Positions 18,502 to 27,408 of a DNA stretch of 64,000 bases are shown piece after piece. Position 1 is the stretch's first letter, and each line of letters starts with the position of its first letter. The notes under the pieces are model-generated. The model saw only the letters and a program-made list of their open reading frames with translations, searched no databases and was not told where the DNA came from. The DNA is from Pseudomonas asplenii (GTDB taxonomy: Bacteria > Pseudomonadota > Gammaproteobacteria > Pseudomonadales > Pseudomonadaceae). The stretch is from NCBI RefSeq assembly GCF_900105475.1, contig NZ_LT629777.1, forward strand, positions 4,898,001-4,962,000, written 5' to 3'. Both the position numbers and the translations under genes were made by a program.

Positions 18502-19911
18502 ATGTCCCGATCTTTTTTCAACGAAATGTATGACGCGGACGGTGCCTGCCGTCCCCATTACCAGCCGTTTGCACACTGGCTGGCGGATACACCGCCCGAA
18601 CTGTTGGAGCAACGCCGCCGCGAAGCCGACCTGCTGTTCCATCGAGCCGGTATCACCTTCACCCTCTACGGGGACGAACAGGGTACCGAGCGTCTGATCC
18701 CCTTCGATATCATCCCCCGCAGCATCAAGGCCAGCGAATGGCAAATGGTCGAACGCGGCTGCATTCAAAGGGTGCAGGCGTTGAACATGTTCCTGGCAGA
18801 CGTCTATCACGACCAGCGCATTCTCAAGCAAGGCATCATCCCGGCTGAGCAGGTGCTGGCGAACGAGGGTTACCAGATTGCAATGCAGGGCCTGGACCTG
18901 CACCGCGACATCTATGCCCACATCGCCGGGGTCGACCTGGTGCGTGACGGTGATGGCAGCTACTACGTGCTTGAAGACAACCTGCGCACCCCCAGTGGCG
19001 TGAGCTATATGCTCGAAGACCGCAAGATGATGATGCGGCTGTTCCCCGAGCTGTTCGCCAGCCAGCGCGTGGCGCCCATCGACCACTACCCCAACCTGCT
19101 GCTCGACACCCTCAAGAGCGCCAGCCCGCTGGATAACCCCACTGCGGTGGTGTTGACCCCAGGCCGTTTCAACAGTGCCTATTTCGAACACGCGTTCCTG
19201 GCCCGGGAAATGGGCGTGGAGCTGGTCGAAGGTGCCGATCTGTTCATACGCGACGATCATGTCTTCATGCGCACCACCGCCGGCCCGAAACAGGTGGACG
19301 TGATCTACCGGCGCCTCGACGATGCCTACCTCGACCCGCTGTCCTTCACGCCCGACACCTTGCTCGGGGTCCCCGGCCTGATTGCCGCCTACCGCTCGGG
19401 CAACGTGGTGCTGGCCAATGCCGTCGGTACCGGACTTGCCGACGACAAGTCGATCTACCCCTATGTCGGCGAAATGATCCGCTTCTACCTCGACGAGGAA
19501 CCGATCCTCAAGAACGTCCCGACCTGGCAATGCCGCAACCCGAAGGAGCTGTCCCACGTGCTGGCCCATCTGCCGGAACTGGTGGTCAAGGAAACCCAGG
19601 GCTCCGGCGGCTACGGCATGCTGGTCGGGCCAGCCGCCACGGCGGCCGAAATCGAGGACTTCCGTGCTCGACTCAAGGCCCGTCCCGAGGCCTACATCGC
19701 CCAACCCACACTGAGCCTGTCGACCTGTCCGACCTTCGTCGAGAACGGCATTGCACCGCGTCATATCGACCTGCGGCCGTTTGTCCTGTCGGGTAGCGAA
19801 ACCCGCCTGGTACCCGGTGGATTGACGCGTGTGGCCTTGCGCGAAGGCTCGCTGGTGGTGAACTCGTCCCAGGGCGGCGGCACCAAGGACACCTGGGTAG
19901 TGGAGGACTGA
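18502..19911 (+). CDS. Circularly permuted ATP-grasp protein (Anbu operon)
   Basis: This 469-residue member of the circularly permuted ATP-grasp family (DUF404/407 type) has motifs YYVLEDNLRTPSGVSYMLEDR, TPGRFNSAYFEHAFLA, VVKETQGSGGYGMLVG (ATP-binding glycine loop) and a C-terminal SSQGGGTKDTW. Such proteins are expected to form an amide or peptide bond. The ATG at 18502 follows an AAGGAG six bases upstream. It is the first gene of a four-gene set with alpha-E, transglutaminase and Anbu. Together these are proposed to make and process a small modified peptide, whose identity is unknown. Confidence 0.88.
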   Translation: MSRSFFNEMYDADGACRPHYQPFAHWLADTPPELLEQRRREADLLFHRAGITFTLYGDEQGTERLIPFDIIPRSIKASEWQMVERGCIQRVQALNMFLADVYHDQRILKQGIIPAEQVLANEGYQIAMQGLDLHRDIYAHIAGVDLVRDGDGSYYVLEDNLRTPSGVSYMLEDRKMMMRLFPELFASQRVAPIDHYPNLLLDTLKSASPLDNPTAVVLTPGRFNSAYFEHAFLAREMGVELVEGADLFIRDDHVFMRTTAGPKQVDVIYRRLDDAYLDPLSFTPDTLLGVPGLIAAYRSGNVVLANAVGTGLADDKSIYPYVGEMIRFYLDEEPILKNVPTWQCRNPKELSHVLAHLPELVVKETQGSGGYGMLVGPAATAAEIEDFRARLKARPEAYIAQPTLSLSTCPTFVENGIAPRHIDLRPFVLSGSETRLVPGGLTRVALREGSLVVNSSQGGGTKDTWVVED

Positions 19912-19914
19912 CAC

Positions 19915-20865
19915 ATGCTTTCAAGAACCGCTGCGGACCTCTACTGGATGTCCCGTTATCTGGAGCGCGCCGAGAACCTGGCACGCATGCTCGAAGTCAG
20001 TTACTCACTGTCGCTGATGCCCCAGGCCGGCCGCACTGACGGCCGGGCCGAGTTGGCCATGTCGTTGCTGGCGGCCGGTACCCTGGATGACTACAACCAG
20101 CGCCACGACACGCTCGACACCGCGCGCATGCTGCATTTTTTCGCCTTCGACGAAACCAACCCCGGCAGCATCTACTGCTGCCTGCAGGCAGCGCGCACCA
20201 ATGCGCATGCCGTGCGCGGGCGAATCACCGCCGACATGTGGGAGAACATCAACGCCACCTGGCTGGAAATGCGCAAGATCGCCAGCAACGGTCTGGCACG
20301 CTATGGCATGAGCCAATTCTGTGACTGGGTCAAGGAGCGCTCGCACCTGTTCCGCGGGGCCACCTCAGGCACCATCATGCGCAACGATGCCTATTGCTTC
20401 ATTCGCCTGGGAACCTTCCTCGAACGGGCGGACAACACACTGCGCCTGCTCGATGTACGCTACGAAATGTTCGGCGAGGCGTCCGATGAAGTCAGCGACC
20501 ATTCGGCCCGCGGCTACTATCAGTGGAGCGCCCTGCTGCGCGCCTTGTCATCGTTCGAGGCCTTCAACGAGATCTACCGCAATGCCCCCAGCGCCAGGCA
20601 AGTCTCGGAACTGCTGCTGTTGCGCGCCGATGTACCGCGCTCGCTGCATGCGTGCATCGAGGAACTGGACACTATCCTCGCCGGCTTGCCCAGCCACACT
20701 GGCCGCGCCTCACAGCGCATGGCGGCGGAACTCAATGCGCGCCTGCGCTACACCGACATCGACGAGATCCTCGAAGCCGGCCTGCATCCCTGGCTGACCG
20801 ATTTCATCGAGTGCATCCGCCAACTCGGCCAGACTGTTCACAACTCCTACCTGGAGGTCGTATGA
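19915..20865 (+). CDS. Alpha-E domain protein
   Basis: This 316-residue helical alpha-E protein opens MLSRTAADLYWMSRYLERAE, the family signature. It starts three bases after the ATP-grasp stop and overlaps the transglutaminase start by four bases (ATGA). Alpha-E domains accompany ATP-grasp and transglutaminase-like proteins; no catalytic role is established. Confidence 0.88.
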   Translation: MLSRTAADLYWMSRYLERAENLARMLEVSYSLSLMPQAGRTDGRAELAMSLLAAGTLDDYNQRHDTLDTARMLHFFAFDETNPGSIYCCLQAARTNAHAVRGRITADMWENINATWLEMRKIASNGLARYGMSQFCDWVKERSHLFRGATSGTIMRNDAYCFIRLGTFLERADNTLRLLDVRYEMFGEASDEVSDHSARGYYQWSALLRALSSFEAFNEIYRNAPSARQVSELLLLRADVPRSLHACIEELDTILAGLPSHTGRASQRMAAELNARLRYTDIDEILEAGLHPWLTDFIECIRQLGQTVHNSYLEVV

Positions 20866-21662
20866 AGCTCGCCATCTACCACGACACCCGCTACACCTAC
20901 GCCAACCCGGTGAGCGCAAGCATCCAGTTTCTGCGCCTGACGCCCAAGAGTACCGAGCGTCAGCAGATCCTCGAATGGCGTGTGCAGATGCCCCGCCAGG
21001 TGCGCAGCCAGATTGACCCCTACGGCAACGTGTTGCACGTCTTGACGCTGGAAGAGCCGCACAGTGCCCTGGAACTGAGCGCCTACGGCCAGGTGGAAAT
21101 CGACCCGTCACTCGAAGTCGAACACGACAGCCAGTCGCCCTTGCCGTTCCTGCGTACCAGCCGTCTGACCCAGGCCAATGAGACCCTGATCGACTTTGCC
21201 GCACAACGTTGCGGCCACCGCCGTGATCGTGCCGCCCTGATCGAACTGATGGAGGGCCTGGCTGAGCGCATGCCGTACAGCCCAGGCGCCACCGCAGTCG
21301 ACAGTACTGCGGCCGAGGCCTTCGCCGCCGGGGTGGGCGTGTGCCAGGATCATACCCATGCGTTTCTCGCCTGCGCCCGCAGCCTGGGGATTCCGGCCCG
21401 ATACGTATCCGGTTACCTGTGCACCGAGGATGAAAACCACCTGGCCAGTCACGCCTGGGCCGAGGCCTGGCTGGAGGATGGCTGGTATAGTTTCGACGTG
21501 ACCAATCGGCTGTCCAGACCCGATCGCCACCTGAAACTGGCGGTGGGCCTGGACTACCTCGACGCCTGTCCGGTGCGCGGCATGCGCCGCGGAGGGGGCG
21601 CCGAATCGATGCTGGCGCAAGTCAAGGTCACGTCGCTACTGGAGGAGCAGCAACAACAGTAG
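20862..21662 (+). CDS. Transglutaminase-like cysteine protease-fold protein
   Basis: This 266-residue protein has an N-terminal bacterial transglutaminase beta region (YHDTRYTYANPVSASIQFLRL) and a core with the triad Cys in GVGVCQDHTHAF, His in ASHAWAEAWLEDGW and Asp in FDVTN. Such proteins act as peptidases or amidases, or as transglutaminases. The ATG overlaps the alpha-E stop. The 73-bp gap to the Anbu gene holds a hairpin (21687-21709) without a T-run. Confidence 0.9.
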   Translation: MKLAIYHDTRYTYANPVSASIQFLRLTPKSTERQQILEWRVQMPRQVRSQIDPYGNVLHVLTLEEPHSALELSAYGQVEIDPSLEVEHDSQSPLPFLRTSRLTQANETLIDFAAQRCGHRRDRAALIELMEGLAERMPYSPGATAVDSTAAEAFAAGVGVCQDHTHAFLACARSLGIPARYVSGYLCTEDENHLASHAWAEAWLEDGWYSFDVTNRLSRPDRHLKLAVGLDYLDACPVRGMRRGGGAESMLAQVKVTSLLEEQQQQ

Positions 21663-21686
21663 GGTCCTCCATCCCCACCCGCATCC

Positions 21687-21709
21687 CCCGCCGTTGCCGT
21701 GACGGCGGG
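21687..21709. other. Hairpin between transglutaminase and Anbu genes
   Basis: An 8-bp perfect stem (CCCGCCGT and ACGGCGGG) with a 7-base loop is followed by no T-run. It could act as a partial attenuator or mRNA-processing site that sets the Anbu level relative to the upstream genes. Confidence 0.3.
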
Positions 21710-21735
21710 TCATTCAATACACACAGGTAAAGCAC

Positions 21736-22467
21736 ATGACGTACTGCGTGGCGATGCACCTTGCCGACGGGCTGGTGTTTGTCTCCGATTCACGCACCAA
21801 TGCCGGGATCGACCAGATCTCGACTTTTCGCAAACTGTTCATTTTCAGTACGACGGGTGAACGACTGATCGTTTTGCAGAGCGCAGGCAACCTGGCCACT
21901 TCGCAATCGGTGGTCAACCTGCTCAGGCAGCGTTGCAACGGTACGGGCAACCACCTGTTGAACGTGCGCACGCTCTATGACGCGACAGTACTGGTGGCCG
22001 AAACCATCCGTGAGGTTACCCTCCGTGATTGCAGCAAGCTGACGAGCAAGGTCGACCTCAGTTGCTCGTTTCTGGTGGGCGGACAAATCGCCGGTGGACC
22101 GATGGGGCTCTACAGCATCTATCCGCAAGGCAATTTCATCCAGGCAACCGAAGACACCCCCTTCTTGCAACTGGGTGAAAGCAAGTACGGAAAACCGATC
22201 CTCGATCGCAACCTGACGTATCAGATGTCACTGGACGAAGCATTGCGCTGCAGCCTGATCTCGTTCGATTCGACCATCCGCAGCAACCTCTCGGTGGGCA
22301 TGCCCCTGGATCTGCTGGTGTATCGCAAGGACGCTTTCGGGCCGACGCAAAGCCATCGTATCAACCAGGACGATCCCTACTACGCCCAGATCCGCAACCA
22401 GTGGTGCAAGGGGCTAAGGGACCTGCTGGCCGATCTGCCTGCACCGCCCCAAAGTTACATGACGTAA
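21736..22467 (+). CDS. Anbu (proteasome-related) N-terminal nucleophile protease
   Basis: This 243-residue protein belongs to the Anbu branch of the proteasome/HslV superfamily. It starts MTYCVAM, so Met removal leaves Thr1. Asp17 (SDSRTNAG) and Lys32 (STFRKLF) fall where the catalytic Asp and Lys are expected. Anbu assembles as an open helix or ring without an unfoldase. It closes the ATP-grasp/alpha-E/transglutaminase operon, the partner set known for Anbu. The physiological substrate is not established. Confidence 0.9.
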   Translation: MTYCVAMHLADGLVFVSDSRTNAGIDQISTFRKLFIFSTTGERLIVLQSAGNLATSQSVVNLLRQRCNGTGNHLLNVRTLYDATVLVAETIREVTLRDCSKLTSKVDLSCSFLVGGQIAGGPMGLYSIYPQGNFIQATEDTPFLQLGESKYGKPILDRNLTYQMSLDEALRCSLISFDSTIRSNLSVGMPLDLLVYRKDAFGPTQSHRINQDDPYYAQIRNQWCKGLRDLLADLPAPPQSYMT

Positions 22468-22713
22468 CTCATACCCTACCCCGCCCTATCGTTCCTCGAT
22501 GCTTTTCGCTGGCAGGTGCGCCTGGTCACTCCGGTGCGCCTGCAGCTCACTTGCCAACGAGCGCCAAAAAACCTCCCGAGCCTGCCACTGACTTGCTACT
22601 GCATCCCGACTAGACTCCCTGTATCCTTGCCCACAGCCAGGAATGGCTTTCTGCTATGCCTCCTTCGGAACGGGTCGCCGAACCAGGAGTGCTGACTACT
22701 ATCAGGTATTGAC

Positions 22714-24219
22714 GTGAAGCGTGATATCCATCTCGTTGTCCTTCTGTTATCAGTCATCGGGTGCTCGCTCGCGTCCTTGACGCTCTGGAAGGTCATCGCC
22801 TCCCGCGAACGAGCGCTGGAAGAAATCAATGTCCACAGCCTGAACCTGACCCAGGCGCTCTCCACCTACTCCGAAAGCATCGTGAGGCAGAGTTCCCTGC
22901 TATTGCTCGACCTGGTTGAACGCCTGGAGGCCGAGGGCAGCGGGCCTGAGCAGATCGAACGCCTGAGCCAACTGGTCCACCATCAGCAGCACTTGATGCC
23001 GCAGATGAGCGGTATCGCCGTTTACGCCAGTGACGGACGCTGGTTGATGTCATCCAAGCGAAGGATCCCCGTCGGCATCAACAGCAACGATCGCGCCTAT
23101 TTCATCCATCACCGCGACGATCCCTCCCGCGAGCCCTTCATCGGCTTGCCGATCCGCAGCCGCACCAATCAGGAATGGGTGATTACCGTCAGCCAGCGTT
23201 TCAACAATGCCCGCGGCGAATTCGCGGGCGTGGTGGTCGTAACGCTGGGGGTGGAGAACTTCCTGCGGTTGTTCGGCCAGATCGACGTAGGACAGGAGGG
23301 AGCCATAGGCTTGTCCTACACCGACGGCTCGATGCTGGTGCGCTACCCGTTTCGGGAGCAGGACATGAGTCACAACTTTTCCAAATCACCGATTTTCACC
23401 AAGTATCTGCTCGAGAATCCGGTGGGTACCGCCTCCTTCACCTCCAGCCTGGATGGTGTAGAGCGCCTGTATGCATTTCGCAAGAGCGACAAGTTGCCCC
23501 TGGTGACGGCCGTTGCGCTGGGTAAGCGCGAGGCCCTGGCGACCTGGCGGTTCGAGACGCTGCTGTCATTGCTGGTGGTCTGTGGACTGCTGCTGCTCAC
23601 CGGCGCCATCGGTTGGATGCTGATACGCAACATCAACCGCCGTATCGCGGTGGAGAGCGAACTGAGACTGACCCAACGGCAGTTGCTCGACAGCAACCAA
23701 CAACTCGAACGCCTGGCGATGCACGATGCATTGACCGGCCTTGCCAACCGGCGCTGCTTTGACGAAACGCTGGTGCTGGAAGTCGGCAGAGCCCTTCGAA
23801 GCGGGAAATCGCTGGCGTTGCTGATGATCGATATCGATCATTTCAAACGCTACAACGACACCTATGGTCACCCGGCTGGCGACGTCTGCCTGCAACAGGT
23901 CGCCACTCTACTCTCACGTTGTCTGCGCCGTCCGCCCGACCTGCTGGCTCGCTACGGGGGCGAAGAGATGGCAGTGATTCTGCCCGAGACCGACAACGCC
24001 GGTGCAAGTGTCGTCGCGCAACTGATGCTGGAACGCCTGGCACAGGAACCGATCCCCCACCAGGGCAGTCCTTTTGCGCAGGTGACCGTCAGCATCGGCA
24101 TCGCCTGCACAACGGCGACTGATCTCGACTATGGGCAGTCGCTGCTCAAGCGCGCTGACCAGGCGCTGTATATCGCCAAGGAAACGGGTCGCAACCGCCT
24201 GCATGCCGACGCAGGGTAA
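22714..24219 (+). CDS. Membrane diguanylate cyclase with periplasmic sensor domain
   Basis: This 501-residue protein has a TM helix (residues 7-28), a periplasmic dCache/PDC-like sensor (about 30-280), a second TM helix (about 285-305) and a GGDEF domain (about 340-495). The active loop is YGGEEMAV and the metal residue is in LLMIDIDHFKRYND. The inhibitory I-site RPPD is present five residues before GGEEM, so it should be active and product-inhibited. The start is a GTG at 22714. Direct repeats GGTGCGCCTG (22515-22524 and 22533-22542) lie in the 246-bp upstream gap. The convergent photolyase gene ends 7 bp away. Confidence 0.9.
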   Translation: MKRDIHLVVLLLSVIGCSLASLTLWKVIASRERALEEINVHSLNLTQALSTYSESIVRQSSLLLLDLVERLEAEGSGPEQIERLSQLVHHQQHLMPQMSGIAVYASDGRWLMSSKRRIPVGINSNDRAYFIHHRDDPSREPFIGLPIRSRTNQEWVITVSQRFNNARGEFAGVVVVTLGVENFLRLFGQIDVGQEGAIGLSYTDGSMLVRYPFREQDMSHNFSKSPIFTKYLLENPVGTASFTSSLDGVERLYAFRKSDKLPLVTAVALGKREALATWRFETLLSLLVVCGLLLLTGAIGWMLIRNINRRIAVESELRLTQRQLLDSNQQLERLAMHDALTGLANRRCFDETLVLEVGRALRSGKSLALLMIDIDHFKRYNDTYGHPAGDVCLQQVATLLSRCLRRPPDLLARYGGEEMAVILPETDNAGASVVAQLMLERLAQEPIPHQGSPFAQVTVSIGIACTTATDLDYGQSLLKRADQALYIAKETGRNRLHADAG

Positions 24220-24226
24220 TGTCTTT

Positions 24227-25753
24227 TTATAACGCCTCTGCGCTATCGAGCCGTGCCAACAGGCTTTCGCCACGTTGCCACAACGCCTCTTGCCGCGCCT
24301 GCGGCATGCCATCGAGGCTGTGATAGATCAACGCCAGCCGCGGGTTGGCTGAAAGCGGTTGGCGATGGCGAATGAGGAAATGCCAATACAGCGCATTGAA
24401 CGGACAGGCATCCTCCTCCACGGCCAGCTCGACCTTGTAGCTGCACGCCTGACAATGATCGGACATGCGCTGGATATAACGGCCACTGGCGCAGTAGGGT
24501 TTGGACCCCAGGTAGCCGCCATCGGCATGCATCACCATGCCCAGGGTGTTGGGCAGTTCGACCCAGTCGAAGGCATCCAGGTAGACCGCCAGGTACCACT
24601 CGCAGATTGCGGCAGGCGCGATGCCGGCCAGCAGCGCGAAATTGCCGGTGACCATCAGTCGCTGGATATGATGGGCGTAGCCCAGTTCCAGGGTCTGGCC
24701 GATGACCTGGGCCATGCAGCGCATGCGGGTCTGCCCGGTCCAGTAGAACTCGGGCAGCGTCCGTTCGTTGCCCAGGTAGTTGAGCCCGGCGTATTCGGGC
24801 ATCCGCAGCCAGTAGATACCCCGCACGTACTCGCGCCAGCCGATCAACTGGCGGATGAAACCCTCGGCGGCATTGAGCGGCACCCTTCCCTCGCGCCAGG
24901 CCGTGTCGACGTCGTCGCACAGTTGGCGAACATCCAGCAGGCCGATGTTCAGCGCGGCACTGATGCGCGCATGGAACAGATACGGTTCGCCCTCGGCCAT
25001 CGCATCCTGATAATCACCAAAGGCTGTCAGGCCGAATTCAAGAAAGTGTGTCCACAGTTCCCTGGCCTGGTCGTGGGTCACCGGGTAGTCGAAGGCGTCG
25101 ACCGTGCCGTAATGCGTTGCGAAACGCTCGCGCACCAAATCCACGACCGCGGCCGTGATCGCATCCTGGGTGAAATGCGCCGGGAAAGGCCCACGCAATC
25201 CCCGCGGCAGTGACTTGCGATTATCCCCGTCGAAGTTCCAGGCGCCGCCCACCGGCCGGCCATCGGGCTCCATCAACAGGTTGCAGCGCTTGCGCATGCC
25301 CCGATAGAAGTGCTCCATGCGCAATTGCTTGCGACCGGCTGCCCAGCGCGCAAAGGCTTCCCGGGAACACAGGAAACGTGTATCGCGGTGCCAGGTGAGC
25401 GCCAGCCCGGCCTCGCGCAAGGCCTGTTCCAGGCGCCACTCGCCGCATTCGGTCACATGCAGTTCGTCGACACCCAGCCTGGCCTGCCAACGCTCAAGTT
25501 CGCCGGCGATGCTGCCACTGTTGTCCGGCTCGTCCAGTTGCACGTAGTGCACCCGCCAGCCCTGCTCGCGCAGGGCTTGGGCGAAGTGGCGCATGGCGCT
25601 GAAGATGAGCACGATCTTTTGCGGGTGATGCGGCACATAACGCGCCTCACCGTCGACCTCGGCCATCAGCAAGGCGTCGCGTGCCGGGTCCAGTGCGCGC
25701 AACACCGCCAGGTCGAAAGAAAGCTGGTCGCCCAACACCAGGCCCAGGCGCAT
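24227..25753 (-). CDS. Cryptochrome/photolyase-related protein, FeS bacterial type
   Basis: This 508-residue protein belongs to the FeS bacterial cryptochrome/photolyase class (DUF523-like photolyase-related). It has the N-terminal Rossmann start MRLGLVLGDQLSF, the FAD region (NIGLLDVRQLCDDVDTAW, then LIGWREYVRGIYWL) and a cysteine set YCASGRYIQRMSDHCQACSY followed by C near the end, which should hold an [4Fe-4S] cluster. Members repair (6-4) photoproducts or sense light. The ATG at 25753 lies 8 bp after the upstream gene, and the in-frame extension to 25828 is inside that gene. It is the last gene of an operon with an operator upstream. Confidence 0.87.
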   Translation of the reverse strand: MRLGLVLGDQLSFDLAVLRALDPARDALLMAEVDGEARYVPHHPQKIVLIFSAMRHFAQALREQGWRVHYVQLDEPDNSGSIAGELERWQARLGVDELHVTECGEWRLEQALREAGLALTWHRDTRFLCSREAFARWAAGRKQLRMEHFYRGMRKRCNLLMEPDGRPVGGAWNFDGDNRKSLPRGLRGPFPAHFTQDAITAAVVDLVRERFATHYGTVDAFDYPVTHDQARELWTHFLEFGLTAFGDYQDAMAEGEPYLFHARISAALNIGLLDVRQLCDDVDTAWREGRVPLNAAEGFIRQLIGWREYVRGIYWLRMPEYAGLNYLGNERTLPEFYWTGQTRMRCMAQVIGQTLELGYAHHIQRLMVTGNFALLAGIAPAAICEWYLAVYLDAFDWVELPNTLGMVMHADGGYLGSKPYCASGRYIQRMSDHCQACSYKVELAVEEDACPFNALYWHFLIRHRQPLSANPRLALIYHSLDGMPQARQEALWQRGESLLARLDSAEAL

Positions 25754-25761
25754 CTTCTGGG

Positions 25762-26067
25762 CTACCACTGGATGGCCAGACTGACCGGCACTCGCAAGGG
25801 TTCGATCGGGCCGTCGCGCTGGCCACACATCTCGTCGTGTACCACCTGCTGCACCAGCATGCAGCGCAAGGGCGGCACATCGGCGAGCAGTTGTCGCAAC
25901 TCGGTGATCGAGCGCAGGTGCAGCGCTTGGCCTCGCGCATCACACAGGGTCTGCGGCCCTGCGCCACTCAGCGCGCGAAGGACGTAAAAACCGCCTTCCA
26001 GTGACAGCAGTTCAAGCTCATCGATGGTACCGGCGTGAGCCAGCTCGGTCAGGTCCTGCAGGTTCAT
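25762..26067 (-). CDS. DUF6482-like small protein
   Basis: This 101-residue protein is of a type common in Pseudomonas beside stress or light genes (LELLSLEGGFYVLRALSGAG). It has no membrane segment or recognised catalytic residue. The ATG overlaps the stop of the preceding DUF3833 gene (ATGA). The DUF name is from memory and the role is unknown. Confidence 0.65.
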   Translation of the reverse strand: MNLQDLTELAHAGTIDELELLSLEGGFYVLRALSGAGPQTLCDARGQALHLRSITELRQLLADVPPLRCMLVQQVVHDEMCGQRDGPIEPLRVPVSLAIQW

Positions 26068-26600
26068 GGTGTGCCCTCCGGCAGACGGCGGAAGAACAGG
26101 GTGATCTGCCCGATCTCCACGCCCAGTTTGCTCATGCTCGAGCGGTTGATGAGGGTGTCGTCATCCATGCGGTACATCCAGTCGTCCAGATCGACTGCCC
26201 AGTGCCGGCCATCGACCGGCAGATCCAGGCGATATTGCCAACGCAAGGCATTGCCGGCGACCTGCCCCCGGGCCTCGCCGATCACGTCACCGGCCGTTCC
26301 GCGCCAGTGATCGGGGCCGTCCGGGGTCAGCGTCCAGGTCCGTTGCTGGCGGGTGCCATCGCTGTAGAGAAAGTGCTCGTCGAGAATCAGGTTCTGCCCT
26401 TCCCGGCGGCTGTCGATGCGCACCTGGAAGCGCTTGACCACCTCGCCCGAGCGCTTCTGGAACATCCCCCAGGCTTGCACCGGTCGAGAAAAGAACGCCA
26501 CCAGATCCAGGCGCGGCTGCTCACCGGCGTAGTGCTCGACGTCAACGTTGCCGCAACTGCCCAGTAACAGGCAGCAGACCAACAGCAGGCTTTTGTACAT
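26064..26600 (-). CDS. DUF3833 lipoprotein
   Basis: This 178-residue protein has a lipoprotein signal (LLLVCCLLLGSCG, lipobox LGSC with the acylated Cys) and the beta-rich DUF3833 body (YAGEQPRLDLVAFF and LDDWMYRMDDDTLINRS). The ATG at 26600 has AAGGAG upstream; an earlier GTG is less likely. It lies two bases after the chalcone-isomerase-like gene. Genes of this type sit with photolyase-like genes in Pseudomonas, and the function is unknown. Confidence 0.8.
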   Translation of the reverse strand: MYKSLLLVCCLLLGSCGNVDVEHYAGEQPRLDLVAFFSRPVQAWGMFQKRSGEVVKRFQVRIDSRREGQNLILDEHFLYSDGTRQQRTWTLTPDGPDHWRGTAGDVIGEARGQVAGNALRWQYRLDLPVDGRHWAVDLDDWMYRMDDDTLINRSSMSKLGVEIGQITLFFRRLPEGTP

Positions 26601-26602
26601 GC

Positions 26603-27151
26603 TCACTCTCCTTGCGGGTTTGCGGCCAGGCCGAGCAGGCGCTGGCGCAGTTGCTGGTCACGGGCACGCGGGTCGAGCCAGATGGCGAAGAACGTCTGGG
26701 CGAAAGCCGGATCGGCGATTTCGCGGCTCAGTTGGCCGTCGACATAAAAGCGGCAGCCCTGACCCGGCAGGTACAGACCGGTGATGCGCATGCCCGGGCG
26801 GACATCGACAAAGGCTTCTCGCATCATCTGCGCCCAGCGCGCCTCGGTGGCAGGGGCCAGCGGCTGCTCGGCCAGGCGCTTGATTTCGTCCAGGCTCGCC
26901 TGCACCAGCGTGTCCCGAGACAGCGCGCGGTGGTAGATCAATTCCAGCGCGAAGGGCTGCTGCCAGCCCTGCACGGCCCCTGCACTCCACACCCGGGCGG
27001 TATACAGGCGCAGGCCGAACCAACTGAACTCGGCAGTGCCGATCAGGCGAGCGCCGCTCACTGCGGGGCGCCAGTCCGACCAGGCGGGTGACGCATTCAT
27101 GATCAGTAGGCTCAAGGCAAACAGCCTGAGCGCCGGAATTCTGCGTGCCAT
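26603..27151 (-). CDS. Chalcone-isomerase-like secreted protein
   Basis: This 182-residue protein has a signal peptide (MARRIPALRLFALSLLIMNA, cleavage near SPAWS) and a chalcone-isomerase-like fold (WFGLRLYTARVWS and ALELIYHRALSRDTLVQASLDE). Bacterial members lack known isomerase activity and may bind lipids. It is the first gene of the photolyase operon, immediately downstream of the TGTACA repeats. I start at the ATG at 27151 because the frame upstream crosses the operator. Confidence 0.8.
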   Translation of the reverse strand: MARRIPALRLFALSLLIMNASPAWSDWRPAVSGARLIGTAEFSWFGLRLYTARVWSAGAVQGWQQPFALELIYHRALSRDTLVQASLDEIKRLAEQPLAPATEARWAQMMREAFVDVRPGMRITGLYLPGQGCRFYVDGQLSREIADPAFAQTFFAIWLDPRARDQQLRQRLLGLAANPQGE

Positions 27152-27177
27152 GGGTGGACACCGGAAATCGATTGATA

Positions 27178-27214
27178 TTGTACAAGCATATATCTTTGTA
27201 CAAGTTTTGTATAA
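27178..27214. promoter_or_regulatory. Candidate LitR/CarH-type light operator (TGTACA-N12-TGTACA)
   Basis: TTGTACAAG occurs at 27178-27186 and 27196-27204, giving TGTACA-N12-TGTACA; a third variant TTGTATAA is at 27207-27214. As I recall, the MerR-type light regulators of Pseudomonas (LitR/PplR) bind T(G/A)TACA-N12-TGTA(C/T)A. The sites overlap a plausible minus-strand promoter 27-63 bp upstream of the chalcone-isomerase-like start. Assignment depends on that recalled consensus. Confidence 0.6.
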
Positions 27215-27321
27215 ATATCTGAGGGCCTGTGCCGATTCATGATTCTCGGGACCGCCCCCATGAAAGCTGGGCTCTAGAAGGTAGGCATATCGGCGCATCG
27301 ACGAGGCCTGCCCCTGTGAGA

Positions 27322-27369
27322 ATTTGTCGCAGAATGACAAATTAACTATTCAGTTAATTAGCAAGCTAA
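27322..27369. promoter_or_regulatory. Stacked palindromes upstream of gcd
   Basis: Three successive perfect inverted repeats occur: ATTTGTC-N7-GACAAAT (27322-27342), AATTAACT-N4-AGTTAATT (27340-27359) and TTAGC-N2-GCTAA (27358-27369). They end 39 bp before the gcd ATG and may cover its promoter (TTGTCG, 17 bases, TATTCA). They look like sites for one or more dimeric repressors. Confidence 0.4.
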
Positions 27370-27408
27370 GGGTATAGTCAGCGCATTCACACAGCGAGAC
27401 GTTCCATC

